Assembly: GCA_002900995.3 (NCBI GenBank) | Contig: CM035306.1 | Span: 930,001 to 994,000 of the forward strand | Origin: Ganoderma boninense | Taxonomy: Eukaryota > Basidiomycota > Agaricomycetes > Polyporales > Polyporaceae | Reading direction: 5' to 3' | DNA: 64,000 nt | Shown: positions 49,812 through 62,438 of the stretch, one piece after another | Position numbering within the stretch: position 1 is the stretch's first letter | Layout of the letters: every line of letters starts with the position of its first letter | Position numbers and translations under genes: made by a program | The notes under the pieces: generated by a model | Databases searched by the model: none | Seen by the model: the letters and a program-made list of their open reading frames with translations, nothing else | What the model was told of the DNA's origin: nothing

Positions 49812-52800
49812 TCACAGCTCGTCGTCCGTGACATCCTCACCGCGCTTCTTCCGCGCCATGCGCTCCTTCTTGAGCTTCCGCGCCTCCGACGACGTCAGCT
49901 TCTTGGTCTTCTTCGTGTCGATCTTGTTCCCCATCGCGTCGAACTGATCCTCGTCCTCTCCGTCCTTCTTGTCGATCCGCGGGCCCGAGCCCTGGCCCTC
50001 GACCCAGTTGTGGCCTGACGCCTCGAGCCGACCGTCCCGCATCGCCCACACTTCCGTGCATAGCGACTCCGAGAAGTCCCGGTTGTGGGTGATGACGAGC
50101 ACACCTCCCTCGAACTCCTTGAGCGCCTTGATGAGCGCCGCGAGCGACTCGCGGTCGAGGTAGTTCGTCGGCTCGTCCAGGCAGATGATGTGCGGCCGGC
50201 GCCAGGTGGCCGCGCCGAGCACGACCTTGACCTTCTGACCACCGGAGAGACCGCGCATCGAGTTGTGCGAGACAAACTCGGCCTCGAGACCGAAGTCGGC
50301 GAAGTGCTTCTCGATCTCGCGACGGACGAGTGCGGGCGGAGGAGACCGAGGCGCTGCGCCTCGCGGGTGTCGACCTCGAGGACCTTCTTCTCGAAACCGC
50401 GCTTGATGAGGTCGTCACGCGGCAGCCAGACGTTCTCCGAGGTCGAGAGGTTCTTGAACGACACCTCGTACTCGTACGACTGCTTGAGCTTCTTGCGGGC
50501 GACGATCTCCTCGATGATGCGCTTCTGGCCCTCGACGACGACGATCGAGCCATCCTTCATCTTCTTCTCCTCCTCCTCGGTGATCTGGCGCGACGCCTTC
50601 ATCATCTCCTCGAGGTCCTCACCCAGTCTGGTAGCGCCAGAGCATGTATTCGAGCGGGGTCTTGTCGAGGTGGTTGTCGATGTGGTGGAAGGCGTGCTGC
50701 GCGACGTAACCGATGACCAAGTTGGGGTGCTTCCAGGTCTCACCGCCCTTGTTCGGCTCCATGTCGCCGATGAGAAGCTTGACGAGCGTGGACTTGCCGG
50801 AACCGTTGGGGCCGAGGACGGCGACACGCGACGAGAGCGAGACTTGGAGGGTGATGTCGTAGAGCTGCTGGACGGCCTGCGTGGGATACTGGAAGCCGAC
50901 TTTGCGCATCTTGAGCAGCGACTTCTCCTTGGTCTTGACACCCTCGAGGAGAGGGGGGTCGGGGAGCTTGAACTGGTAGTCCTCCTGCGCCTCGAGCGTG
51001 TAGTACGAGCGGGCCTCCGGGACAGCCTTCATGAACGCCTCGAGGTTGCCACGGTAGCGCCTGAGCTTGAAGCGGTTCAGGTGGAGGACGTCGGTGATGA
51101 CGTTGTTGAGGAAACCAGAGTCGTGCGAGACGATGATGGACGTGCAGGTGGTGAGGCTGGTAAGGTAGTTCTCGAGCCAAGCGATGTTGACGACGTCCAA
51201 GTGGTTGGTCGGCTCGTCGAGCAGGAGGATGTCGGCGCGGAAGAGCATGGCACGGGCAAGCGCGAGCTTCATCTTCCAACCACCGGAGAGAGAGCCAATC
51301 GAAGACTTCTGGCGCTCATCGGTGAAGCCGACGGACGCAAGGGTCTCGATGATCTCCTCGCGGGTTGCCTGGATACGCTTGTCCGAGATGATGAAGTCGA
51401 GAATCGTGGTGTCCTCCTCGCTGCCGTCGATGTCGTGCTCGACGTAGAAGGTGCGGACCTCGTCGGGGGAGGGGAAGCCCTCGACTTGGCTGTGAACATA
51501 GACAGGTAAGCATCGTACTCGGAAGCGGAATGCAGAAAGCTAACGTACCCGTTGGTGATCGCGCGCATGAGGGTGGACTTTCCGGTACCGTTGCGACCGC
51601 AAAGACCGTAGCGGTGGCCACGCTTGAGACGGAGGCTCGCGGTGTTGAGCAGGATCTTGGCACCGTACGCGAGCGAGAACTGGCAGTTGCACAGGTCCTC
51701 GCCCTCCTCCTCGTCCTCAGCCTCGTCGGCCTCGTCGTCCTCAGCAGACGCCGACTTGACGGCCCACTCGTTGGCGATGGTGTTGGCGTCAGGCGAGGAG
51801 GTGATGAACGTGAGGTAGGGGATGAGCGTCTGCCACTCCGACACGTCGAAGTTCTTCTGGTTGACAAGGTTCGCGGCGAGCTGCGCCGAGTAGACGGCAG
51901 CGACGTTGGTGGCAGAGGGGACGGGGTTGGCACCAGCCTTCTTGTACAGAGCCACGAGGGACGCAGCGAGGGACTTCTCCTCCGCCAGCTTGACAGGCGG
52001 GAGGTCGGAGCCGTCACCGGTGGGGACCTCTCCGACCTGGCGGAGGGTCGCGATGGCGCGAGCGACCACGCTACGAGCCTCGGGGTCACCGATGACGGAC
52101 TCGATCTTGATGAGGCCGGGGAGAAGTTTGGGGATGAACGGGCGCACGGTGACGGCCGAGTCGACGAGCTTGGCCATGTTGTCGATGATGACCGCGACCT
52201 TACGCTTGGTAGCAGTGAGCTTCTCTGTGAGACCACGAGACAAGAGGGGGACCATGAGCGAGAGGGTGGGGGAGTCTACTTCTGAAACGAAGGTGGTAGC
52301 CGACAGGAGGGTGATCGTGTTCGGGACCTCCTCGACGGGGTTGATTAGAGCCTTGATGAGGGCGGGAATAAAGCGTTCTATGTCCTTGTTCGAGACGAGA
52401 GCAGTGACCTTTTCGAGCGAATCGCGGGCGGCCTTCTTCACGTCCGCCTTCGTGTCCCAGATCGCCTCCGAGAGGACGGGGACGATCTCAGGCGTGAGCT
52501 TAGCGGTCTGCGTGGGGGCGGAGGCGACAAGCTGGTTGAGCGCGACGAGCGCGCCCGTCTTGACCTGCCACTTGCCGGCGGTCTTGATTTCGTGAAGAAG
52601 GGCGGGCAGGACGAGGCCGGCCGCCCATGGGTTCATCCCCGCGACATAGGCCTTGACAGCCTCGACGGCAGCCGTCCGGACGGCGGGCATCTTGTCGGCG
52701 AACGTCTCGATGAGCGCCGCGTAGACGCCAGAGGTGATGAAGAAGGGCTCGAGGGCCTTCACGGCAGGGGTCGCCGCGACGGCCTTGACGGCGCTGGCCG

Positions 52801-53056
52801 CGCCCTCGCGAGCCGCGGGGGACTTCTTGTCGCCAAGGGCCTTGACGACGGCATCGGTGAAGCCGACGGACTGGACAGCCGATGGGCCTTCCTTTTGGGC
52901 GAGGGCGACAAACTGAGCAGCCGCAGCCTCGCGGGTGGCCTTGTCGGCAACGAAGAGTCCGGAGACGTCGTACTGGCCGGCGGCGGGTGCGACGGCAGCC
53001 TTGAGGGAGGCGGGGTCGGGGATGGAAGAGGGGGCAACAGCGGAGACGGCGGGCAT
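49812..53056 (-). CDS. TEF3: Translation elongation factor 3 (ABC-F ATPase)
   Basis: Role: fungal-specific ribosome ATPase that frees E-site tRNA. Seen: a HEAT-repeat N-terminus ([20 protein letters not shown] ... LKALEPFF), then ABC domain 1 with Walker [14 protein letters not shown], signature [14 protein letters not shown] and Walker [13 protein letters not shown], then ABC domain 2 with [10 protein letters not shown], chromodomain-like [15 protein letters not shown], signature [12 protein letters not shown] and [12 protein letters not shown]. The tail is Lys-rich ([20 protein letters not shown]). One intron lies at about 51488-51547 (ITNG/QVEGFP). Start: ATG at 53056 has an AAAA context; another in-frame ATG lies at 53086. 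Odd: conserved sequence switches frame at 50622-50624 (extra G) and back near 50330. Strong codon bias fits high expression and creates long antisense frames. Confidence 0.93.
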
Positions 53057-53712
53057 TTTTGAGATCTGGGCGGCGGATTGGGGCATTGAGGGCTTGAAGG
53101 GGACGCAGGAGACAGAGGTGTATTCACCTTAGGAGTGATACGTATAGATTTGTCTAGGTCTACCGGGGTAGGGGGCGGTCGGCGACGAAACGCAGGAAAA
53201 GGTCGTCAAGGACGGAGATCACTCTATTTTCTATGTGGCCGAGGCCTGCAGAGAGGACGTCAGGATCGCTGTCGGGGGGGGGAGAGAGGTCGGAGGGGAC
53301 GCACCGTTCTATGAGACAAAGAAGAAAAAAGAAGAAAACGGAGTGGGGGATAGAGTTGCTTGGTGTTGCTTAGCTAGTTTATATATCCCTCTCCGTTACT
53401 CGGCGGAGTCCGAAAAAAAAGAGATCCCACGTGGGGATCGGGGCATCAAGCGCCAGTGCCCGGCCGGTGCAGTGCGGGGCATCTGACCCTCGCCCCCCCG
53501 GATCCCCCGGCATTCACAGCCCTCGACCCCGCCTCGGAGCAGCCTGGCACGCTCGATCCCGAGTCCGCCGTCTACACACACGTTCCAGCCTCCGAGATAT
53601 TCGCCGTCACCGACGTCGCATTACGAGCACAAGCACATACACACGACCTGGTGCTGGAGCTACCACAGACAGTCCAAGCAATGTCCGACGTCTCGCTTAT
53701 CTCCCGCGGCCC
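53057..53712. promoter_or_regulatory. EF-3 promoter region
   Basis: 656 bp between the EF-3 start and the stop of V-ATPase subunit a, both minus. It holds the TATA box; A/G-rich runs (AAAGAAGAAAAAAGAAGAAAAC, 53319-53340) on the plus strand are C/T runs on the coding strand. No exon seen. Confidence 0.55.
53378..53385 (-). promoter_or_regulatory. TATA box of the EF-3 gene
   Basis: TATATAAA on the minus strand, about 320 bp before the start at 53056. A GTGAAT donor-like site near 53128 and a CAG near 53066 could mark a leader intron, which would account for the distance. Confidence 0.5.
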
Positions 53713-56700
53713 CCTACTGCTTCTCGTTCAGGTGTGCGAAACTCAGTGGCATGAATTGCTGTTGGGTGGCACATCACCATCAGCGACACGTTCCCCGCAC
53801 AGAACCCCGGAGATGAACATCGATCACTCACATAGCCGCCCGCCTCGTAGTGCTTGCTGTTCGCTTCCACCCAGTGCAGACGCAGCGCGTGCAGGAACGC
53901 CGACAGCCCCTAAAAGCAATCCGAATCCGTATGTGTCCCCGTCAGTCACTAACCCCAACAGCCCCGTTGGGGCAGCCCGAGCAACGCACCTCCATGACAC
54001 ACAAGATGGCAATCGTCATCGTCAGCCACAGCACCCCGACGACCGCGAGCGCGATCGCCCCGAGCACGCCCTCCATCCCGAGCACCTTCGCCAGCGTCAT
54101 GTCCCACAGCACCTCGGACAGCTGCGCGTGCGCGAGCGAGAGCGCCCACAGCCGAAGGTACGACGCCGTGTGCGACACGCATCCGAGACAGAACTCAATC
54201 GTGTGAATGACCTGATGCACGACGACCTCGCCGAAGTCGTGTTGCTCCTGCAGGACGCGGGACGTAAGCGCAAGACCGCTGTGAAATGGGGTCGCTTCAG
54301 ATAGACACAACGGATGCGCGAACTTACGTGCTCGTCCTCGTCGTTCGCTTCGACGATCGCCCTGCCGTTCCCCTCCTCCTCGCCTTCGAGGTCGACGTCC
54401 TCCGCGTGGCGCGGCGCTTCGTCGCCTCCCAGCCCAATATAGCCTTGCCCGTGGATCTTCTGCATCTCTTTGTACTGCAGGTACGGCTTCGCGACTAGAA
54501 GCCAGGGCACGCACACCCCGGCCATCATCAGCAGGATAACTTGCACCGTGCTTTGCCCGGGGTACAGCTGTGATTCCGGGTCGACAACTCCGGGCGTGAG
54601 GACCATCCCGATCAACATGTTGAGGAGGGATGGGGCCTGCGTAGACGCCTTGGACCAGTCCACGCTCCACTTGTAGATGATGCAGATGACGAGGTAGCCG
54701 AAAATGGACTGAAGGAAGATCATCGAGGGGATAAAGTTGGTATAGATGTCCGAGTAGCGCTTGAAACGAAGGTGGTTGGGAACTTGCAGACAGAGTGCGA
54801 ACGTCATCTGGATCCGGCGTCAGCCCGATCGGCCTCGGAGGACGATAAGCACCAATACAGTACGTACGTGAATGACCCCGAGAACAATGGACAACTTCAT
54901 CTTGTACGAGTTCGTGAATATAAGCTGGTTGTCAGAGCCGTGCCAAGCCGGATCGAGACCGAACGGATAGGTGTGCCCGTTCGAGTACGCGACAATCGGG
55001 TCGTCGCCGTGAGCCGTCGGCCAGCTCCAGCCAGAGTGGAATATGTGCAGCGACTTGGAGAAAATATCGTTGTAAAGGAACCCGGTGTACATCGAGAACA
55101 GGCCCATGAGCAAGATGATGTATCGGCCGCTGTGATTGGAGCAAGTTAGCGCTCCGAAGAAGGTACACCAAAACGCCTGATACGCACAAGAAGAACGTGC
55201 CGACAATCTCGCCGAGATCAGCCTTGCCCAACTTCTTCTCGAACATAATCATCGCCAGCGCGGCGAGGAAGAGGATGAAGCCGTGGCCAATATCGCCGAA
55301 CATGACGGCGAACAAGAACGGGAACGTGATCACGGCGAACAGCCCAGGGTTGACCTCCTGGTACGTTGCCATCCCATACGCGTCCATGATGGTCTGGAAG
55401 CCCTCGGTAAACTTGTTCGTGCGGTGGAACGTCGGCGGCGTCCGGTTCGTGCGCAGCTCGTGAAGGATGGGCGGGACATTGGTCCCAGACTCCTCCTAGA
55501 CCCGGCAAATCAGCATGTTCACGAGGCTCGCAAGCACGATGATATCAGCGTACCGTGGCGTGGCGCAAGGCCAGCTGGATCTGGGCGATGTCGCGGGTAG
55601 GGCACCATCCCTCCGCGATAAGCGTCTTGCGGCGCACGTCGTAGTTCAGGAGGTTGAGCGTCTCGTAGATGAGCTTCTCCTTCGCTACCACGTCCTGCCA
55701 GCTCGCAAGGCTCTCGCCGATGGTCTGGAGCTCCGCTCTGCGGTTCGCACCGGTGTTGTAAAGCACGATTTGAAGGTCCTCGAGACGGCCGGTGACCTCC
55801 CGCATTGAGTCCGCGCGCTTGTCCGCATTCACGTCAATGGGGTAGAGGGTCGCACCCATCGATTCAGCGACCTTGCGAATCTTCGCGAGCAAGGCATCAC
55901 CGTGTGCAAAGATGATGAAGACGTTCTTGCGAGTTTCAACACCAGTGGTAGGATCCACGAACGGCTCCTGAATATCAATGTAGTTCATGTAGAGGTTGCC
56001 CCGGAGGACCCGCCACAGAATCCGCTCAAACGTGGACAAGCGAGCACGGTCGATAGTACCAGCGACGAACCTAGTAATTCCGTTAGCATGTTTGCGATCG
56101 CAATAATCTACGGCCAAGCCCTCGGAATCGAGGCTCCGTTTTTCATGGCCCCAGTTCTCACCGAGAGTGGGAACCCCTCGCACGGCAGCCCAGAACCACG
56201 GAAATCACAAGGATTTTATGTGCCCTTCCCTGTATAATAGGAAGGTGCATAGATGGAACTGGTACCCAGTAATAACCGAATCTAGCGTGAGACGGGGAAG
56301 TCTCTCATTCTAGAAGGGTCGATAGAGGTTTGGTGGATGAATCTTCCCCAGCTGAGGACCGGGTATCGCGGCAAGGCAGAAGTACTTCAACGGCTTGAAA
56401 CGGGCCAAGGCAGAAAGTGCGCGGGATGGAACCAACGGAGCTCCGACTCTCCAAATGTCGAACTCGCGAAGCAAAGGTGAAGAGAGGAGAAACTCACTCG
56501 AGGTCCAATTGGATGTCTCCAACCATGGAGTACTGGTGCTCCCGATCGTCGTGCTGGAGAAGGGGTGCCGAGCTGTCGTCCAAGGAATGGCGCACCTCGC
56601 TCTCGCGGATAGCGGCCTGCGTGTATGTATGCCATTCAGAAATGCCCGACAACTGAATGCAAGCCCTGACTCACTTTCTCGAAGAAAACTGCCGTCTCAC

Positions 56701-57262
56701 GGAGGACATGCCGGGCCTCGACAAGCTCCCGCAGACGCTCGCTGAGCAGCTGGTAGCTCTCGTTCATCTGCGTCAGACGGGCCTCGTGCTCCGCGAGCTT
56801 CACGTCCAGCTCGTCGATGGTCTGCGCAGCACGGGGCCCAACGGTCATGAGCGGCGCCGAGTCGTACAGAGGGCGAATGGTAATGGGGTCCTTCTCCTTC
56901 TCGATTTGGGAGGCGAAGAAACGGACGCGGCGCGCCATCTCGTCGGTGCGGCGGATCTCACCGACGAAGGAGCGTTGGAAGGGATTGACATTGGGGTTGA
57001 GCTGCGGGTAGGAACCAAGGAAGGGCAGACACCGTTAAGAACCCAATGCACGACGGTCACGTAAGGTAATCTCTACTCACATCTTTGAACTGGACGTTGC
57101 CTAGCTCACCAAGCTCAGCAATGGTATCATGAGCGACCTCGGTTGGCACAATGAGCTGTACCAAGCTCATCTGCTCCGAGTCTTGGGTCGAGATGTCAGC
57201 TATGTCACCACCATGCCAGGAGCATTGTACGCACGAAATAAGGTAGGATAGTCGTCCCCCAT
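53713..57262 (-). CDS. VPH1: V-type H+-ATPase subunit a (Vph1/Stv1-like)
   Basis: Role: the membrane subunit that, with the c-ring, forms the proton half-channels of the vacuolar/Golgi proton pump. Seen: MGDDYPTLF spliced to [60 protein letters not shown], a coiled coil ([20 protein letters not shown]), [89 protein letters not shown], and the helix with the essential Arg, [20 protein letters not shown]. An acidic loop ([19 protein letters not shown]) is normal. About nine introns. The last exon ([14 protein letters not shown]) is joined through GTGAGT after EAGGY and ends at 53713. All key residues are present; the length fits the family. Confidence 0.95.
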
Positions 57263-59090
57263 CTCGAAATGTGGGTAGGAGGACGTCGAAAAGTTGGTGA
57301 AGGTCGAGCTCGATGACGGCGGCGATGCCCCCCAAACTTGGCGCTGTTTGGCATGGCCAAACAAATGAAGCGCCTGTGAGCGGGCCCAACGGTCCGGTCT
57401 CTCCCGAGACTGGTTGCGGCGACTTGACGTCCCAGTCCATGGTCGCTGTTTTTCGGACCTCTTCTCCAACGATACACCCTGGAAACTACCGCTGAATCCA
57501 CACGTATACCTCTGGAACTTCTTTGCGAAGAAAAACTATGATGATGCCAGGCCACAGTCATAAGTAACTGTTTTGGTCGCGGGATCGGTACCTCTGCGTA
57601 CATTCGAATTCGTCTGGAATTTACGACGACGGTGACCCTTGACCGAGTTCCAGGCGTAATAGACTGAATCCCAATTTTTTGTGAGTTTGTTGAATTACAT
57701 CTTTCTCTATGCTGACTGTTACGCATACGCAGGTGTTTCTATTTCCTGACTTGGAACTCGCGTTCACGAAGGAACAGTGGCAACTTTGTTATCTGACCCA
57801 GCCATCTCGACCCCTCTACCCTATCCATGAACTAATGAGCCTGACTTTAACGCCGAAGAAGATCAGCCTCCCATCGCGAACAGATGGCAGCGGCGAAGAA
57901 CGGCGCACTAGAAGGCACGACATTTGGTCAATCGGTACCGTTGGTGCAAAATCGACGAACACGACATGATCATCGTGTTTATCAAACCTCATAACTCAAT
58001 GTACTTCTCGATTTGCCTGATTCTCTGCAGAAAACACGTCGATGTCTCCCAAGGAACATCTTTGAAATCAGGCGGGTGTAGGACGCTGATGGCACATAGC
58101 TGGAATTTCTTCTGCTCAGGTTGGGCAACAACTTTGTGATGTGCATTTCTTCCCTTCTCCATGATTCTCGCATCGCGGCTGACCCGGGCATCCAGCTGTA
58201 CCTGTGCAGGGACAAATTATGCACGTCGACATGAGGTGATCCAGGTGGCGGTGTTGGCGCAGTAAGTTAATTTGTGAAGGCAGCCAACCGCTTTCAGGAG
58301 CATCGTGTCAGCAGCAAACAGATTCAAGTTGTACCAATGCGATGAGGATGAGTCAGCCGTTCATTTTGTGAGTAAGGCAGACAGCACTTCTCCAGTTGCT
58401 TGTCACACTCATCCAGTTTCGTTCAACAGCTTATACTCGCATCTTGTTCGAAGCATCTACGTGTCGAACAGTGTAAATGGCTATGCGCATACCACGGTGT
58501 TGCGCAATGTACCCACAATCGGACGATCTTCTCACATCGAAGGCTCTCCTCCTCCCGCCCATAATGTTGAACATGATCATCTCCATCTTCGTAGCTACGT
58601 ATACGCCGCGTTCCCGTTTCAGCCTAAGCACAAAGATCCACATGCCTCAACTCAGTCCCGTGCCTGGACAAGTGCGACCCTGCCAGATGCGAACTTGATG
58701 CATGACGGTTGCCACCGCTTCGCTCCATGAAGTTGCAAACCGCAGACGCCCTCAGGCTCCTTAACCCCATCCAGCCAAATACACACTCACTAGTGCGGTG
58801 GATATCCATGGGAATCCTCCCTGGACCTCAGCTGCATGGCCAGTAAAATTTGGCATCGGGCCCAAGTTTCTTCCCAGATTTCCCTGCAGATTCCCTTCCG
58901 ACACGACACCGGAGCCGTTTCCTCCGGGTGTCCAGGTTTGGCGTCCGACTTGTTTAACGTTCGTGGTGCGTGGATCGTGGTAGAGTGGTGTGCACATGCT
59001 CGACCCTGACGCAAACCGTAAAAAAAAACTAACTCTCCGCCCCCGGTGCCAGTAGCTGCGGAAACACTTTGCCGAGCACCTTCAACTTAC

Positions 59091-59128
59091 TCGTCGTCAT
59101 CGTGAGGCTCATGCTCCGAGTCGGACAT
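59091..59128 (-). pseudogene. Possible orphan first exon (acidic MSDSEHE... start)
   Basis: ATG opens a 12-codon acidic peptide (MSDSEHEPHDDD) followed at once by a consensus GTAAGT donor. Acidic MSD-x-E starts like this occur in eIF5A and a few other proteins, but no second exon of any such family was found on the minus strand down to 57500. Either a solitary duplicated first exon, an undetected gene, or chance. Confidence 0.25.
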
Positions 59129-59767
59129 CCTCGGGTATGAACCTCGCCGCGGGAAGCTCAAGGATACAGTTTGTATCGGGCGTCGGCGCGGCAAATTTCG
59201 CCAGTTCCTTGCGTCCGACCCCGGGAAGACAGTTTGAGTTTGTCTGGCTGACACTGACAGCTGGACGCGCCAGTGCTTACCCGAACCCACCCAAACCGCA
59301 CCCCACTCTCCGGCACGGCTCAGCCCATTGCCGAGGTGCGATGCGTACTTATAAGTACCGTGACGTGCATGCGCCAAGCGGCCTCACGAGAAGGTGCTGG
59401 GGGCTTCGGTAATACCCCTCGAGGCATCTGAAACGGGCGGCATCTGTTTCTGTTTCTGTTTCTGGGCCATGGGCGCGCCGAGAGTCAGAAGCATATGTAC
59501 ATGCGGGCCTAGGCATATGCATGGAAGGACGAGTCGGACGGGATATATGATTGGGTAGTCAGTGGTTATGCATGCGCAGGTGGTCTATGCAGGTATTGTA
59601 TGTACTGTACTAAGAGCGTGAGGGGGAGATAAGTAGATGGAGCTAATCGATACAGGTTCGCAGACGATGCAGGGCGGACGGACGGACACAACACATGTAC
59701 ACGTAAGAGCGCGCTGGAAAATCAAGTCCGGGGTTGGGCAGAGCAGAAGCAACAGCAGAATAGACGA

Positions 59768-59790
59768 CCGAGAGAGCGAGAGAGAGAGAG
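59768..59790. repeat. GA-rich microsatellite
   Basis: GAGAGA units interrupted once by GC, in non-coding sequence downstream of the Zn2Cys6 gene. Confidence 0.8.
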
Positions 59791-60050
59791 TCCGTGAGAA
59801 TTCGAAGCAGGGCGCACCGTCCCAGGAACCCCAAGAATGAATAAACCGCGTTAATAGAGGCCTGAGAACGACGAGGGGCGAGCGGGCGCGGGCGGTGGTG
59901 CGGACGGCCGCGCCTACTATACAGCATAGGGCACCTAGGTATAATAATCGAGGAAGCGAACTCAACACACATCCGTACATGCATCGGGACACGATCCAGT
60001 GATGATGGGTAAACAGCAGAAGAAGACAGACGGGGAACAGCGATGAGAGA

Positions 60051-62438
60051 TCATGCGATGGCAGGCACGTATGGCCGACGGGACACGGCTCGGTCCTCTT
60101 GCACCCTAGCGGCATAGCTGCCTGATCGACGAGAAGTGAGCGACGAAGGTGGGGGGTGAGGACCGGCGGCAGAGAAGCGACGTACCAGCCACGGGGAAGA
60201 GCTGCCCTAGCCGCTGCAGCGCCCCAACGACGGTGTCGATCTGCTGCTCGAACACCTCGACGGCCGCCGGGAGGTTTTGCTGGGGCATCGCGAGCACGCG
60301 CAGGTACACCTCCGCCGCCGAGCGCCAGGCCGTCTACAAAACAGAAACAGAAAGAGGAAACACCCGCGGAGAAATCAGCACCGCTGTCGATCCGCACAGC
60401 AAGGAGCGCAGAGACGTACGCTAATGATCGGGCACAACGTGTCGTAGTCGTTGTCCCTCAGCTGGCGCACGAGCCCAGTCATGGCGTTTGCCGCCCAGAG
60501 GCACCGCTGGTACGACTGCGGGTGGACCTCGAGATCCTCGCGATGGAGGTGGATCGTCGCGGCGTACATCGCGGTCTGCAGCGCCAGGTGGTCGCCGTCG
60601 GACACGAACGGCACCGGGAACTGCTGCGAGTGCAGGCTCGACAGGTGCGAGAGGTACTGCGACACCGACAGCTCGAGCGAGTACCTGCTGTCCTCCTTCG
60701 CCGGTGCTACACAGCACGTCACAGCGAGCACAGCAGTCAGCACGCACTATCGTATGGAGGACGAGGGGACGGGGGGAAGGGCGTACTCACAAGCAGAGAA
60801 TCGCGCCGACCGCTCGAAAAGGGCGACGGCCTTGACGCGGAGAGCCTGCTGGCCGGACGAGCCCGAGAGGTGCGCACCCGGGAACGCCTGGAGCATGCCA
60901 TTGTCCAGCGGGGGCTGCCGGTCGAGCATCCCATCTCAGCCTCTCCGTTCCTCCCGCGAAGCAAAAACAAAAACCAAACAAGGTAACGAGCCACGCACCT
61001 CCGGATCGTCCGGGATCGCGATCGGCCATATCGTCGTTATCCGCGAGCGGGGGTGGTCGTCGTCCGGCAGCGCGGTGGGGAGCCCCGTGGCGACGGCCCA
61101 GGCGCGGTCGACGGCGAAGATCTGCCAGAACGCGGCGATGCGCTCCGCGTACTCGACCTCGTCGAGCGGCGGGCAGAGCGGCACGGTCGCCTTGAGCGGG
61201 GCGGGCGCGTCGCTGCGCTGGGGGTACTGGAACTGCTGCTCCTTGGCGGAGATCTGGTGGAGGCCGAGCCCGACGGCGAGGCGCGCGGCGATGGAGGAGT
61301 GGTAGTAGCCCTCGAGGGTGCGGGCGTGCCAGAAGAAGTAGCAGGCGAGGAGGCAGGACGCCTGGAGGACGTGGACGATGCGGTCTGAGTTTTGGAGGGC
61401 GTCGGAGATGCCGCGGAGGGAGCGTTTGAGGAAATGTGGCTCGAGCTCGGTGAGGGGCGGCGAGCGTGAGAAGCAGCAGGCGAGAAGGTAAATGGCGTCG
61501 ACCAGGGATGGATGTGGTTTCCGGGCAGATGGGAGCAGGAGCGCGGCTTTGAAGCGTCCTATGTGGACGTCAAACGAGCACTGATGCCGATGTGCGAAAA
61601 ATATGTCAAGTCTATTCGGCACACGAAGTTAGCGTTCCTATGCTCCTTGTGGGACCGGTACGAAACGCAGGCGTACAGCATTTGCTTGTTCTCGCAGAAG
61701 ACGTCATTTTCCCACCAGTGCAGAGACGGGCCGGGAGAAGACTCGTGTAGAATACTGGAGCTTGGATTCGGACATCGGGCGAAGAAGTCATCTACAAGAG
61801 ACGGCGGGACGTCCAAACCATCGCCAGACCAAGGCAAACCTCCCGAGCCCACAGAGTCCGCAAAATCAGGGAAGAGCGACCCTTCGTCAAACGGTGGGAA
61901 CGCATCGCCGTTGCCTAGGTACTCTTCAGGGGTATTGAACACGGAGGCGGGGTCGAAGGGAAGGCCGAGCTCCGACTCTAGAAGGCGAAGGCCGGAAAAC
62001 GGGCACGCCCGCGGGACGCATTCAGCCCGGCGTCGAGTGCGGATACGCGAGCAAGGGTGGACGTACGAGAGAGGTTCAGGGACAGCCGGTCCGTCTGGGG
62101 AGATTGTGAGCCCGAGCTTGAGGACGACTCGAGTGGCGATTGCTCGGCTTCGAGTTCGCGGAGGCGTGCTTCGAGCTTGGTGATCTTTGCCTGGAGGAGC
62201 TGAGTGCGGCTAGTGCGTTTCTTCTCGTAGTACTGGCACTCGTCGCCCCTGTTGGCCTTGGTGCACTGGGCGCAGACGGGGCGCGCGCCGTCACATTTCT
62301 GGGAGAGTGAATAGGTGTCAAGCCCAGCGGCAAGAGGCGGAGGGATGTGGCGGGGGATGAGAGACGGGGACTGACCATCTTGCGCTTGCGGCAGCAGAGG
62401 CAGGCCATGCCGCGCTGGAGAGCAGAGGGTGCCTTCAT
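60051..62438 (-). CDS. Zn2Cys6 fungal transcription factor
   Basis: Role by family: nuclear regulator binding CGG-type sites, usually controlling catabolism or secondary metabolism. Seen: MKAPSALQRGMACLCCRKRK spliced to MKCDGARPVCAQCTKANRGD gives CX2CX6CX6CX2CX8C, the binuclear zinc cluster. A coiled-coil linker (LLQAKITKLEARLRELEAEQ) follows, then an acidic, Pro/Ser-rich stretch. The fungal-specific middle domain comes next (FFAHRHQCSFDVHIGRFKAA, LLACCFSRSPPLTELEPHFL, GYYHSSIAARLAVGLGLHQI, AFWQIFAVDRAWAVATGLPT). Six or so introns; the ones after NLS (near 61980-62040) and after NKQM rebuild the frame cleanly. The last exon encodes SYAARVQEDRAVSRRPYVPA and stops at 60051. The target genes are not known; no gene cluster lies beside it. 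Confidence 0.88.

Larger units (their letters stand above)
57263..60050. other. Gene-poor 2.8-kb region with one orphan exon-like fragment
   Basis: Beyond the fragment at 59091-59128 (listed separately) no gene was supported. Frames of 60-140 codons (for example 58305-58730 plus) lack motifs. Repeats of TTTCTG near 59445-59465 and a GA microsatellite near 59768-59790 are present. Confidence 0.4.

Noticed and set aside
50085..51509. 474-codon open frame on the plus strand over EF-3
   Set aside because: It lies opposite conserved EF-3 coding sequence; high-bias codons leave few stops on the complement. No family motif.
51530..53062. Plus-strand frames of 150-250 codons opposite the EF-3 N-terminal half
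   Set aside because: Shadows of EF-3; they carry no recognisable domain.
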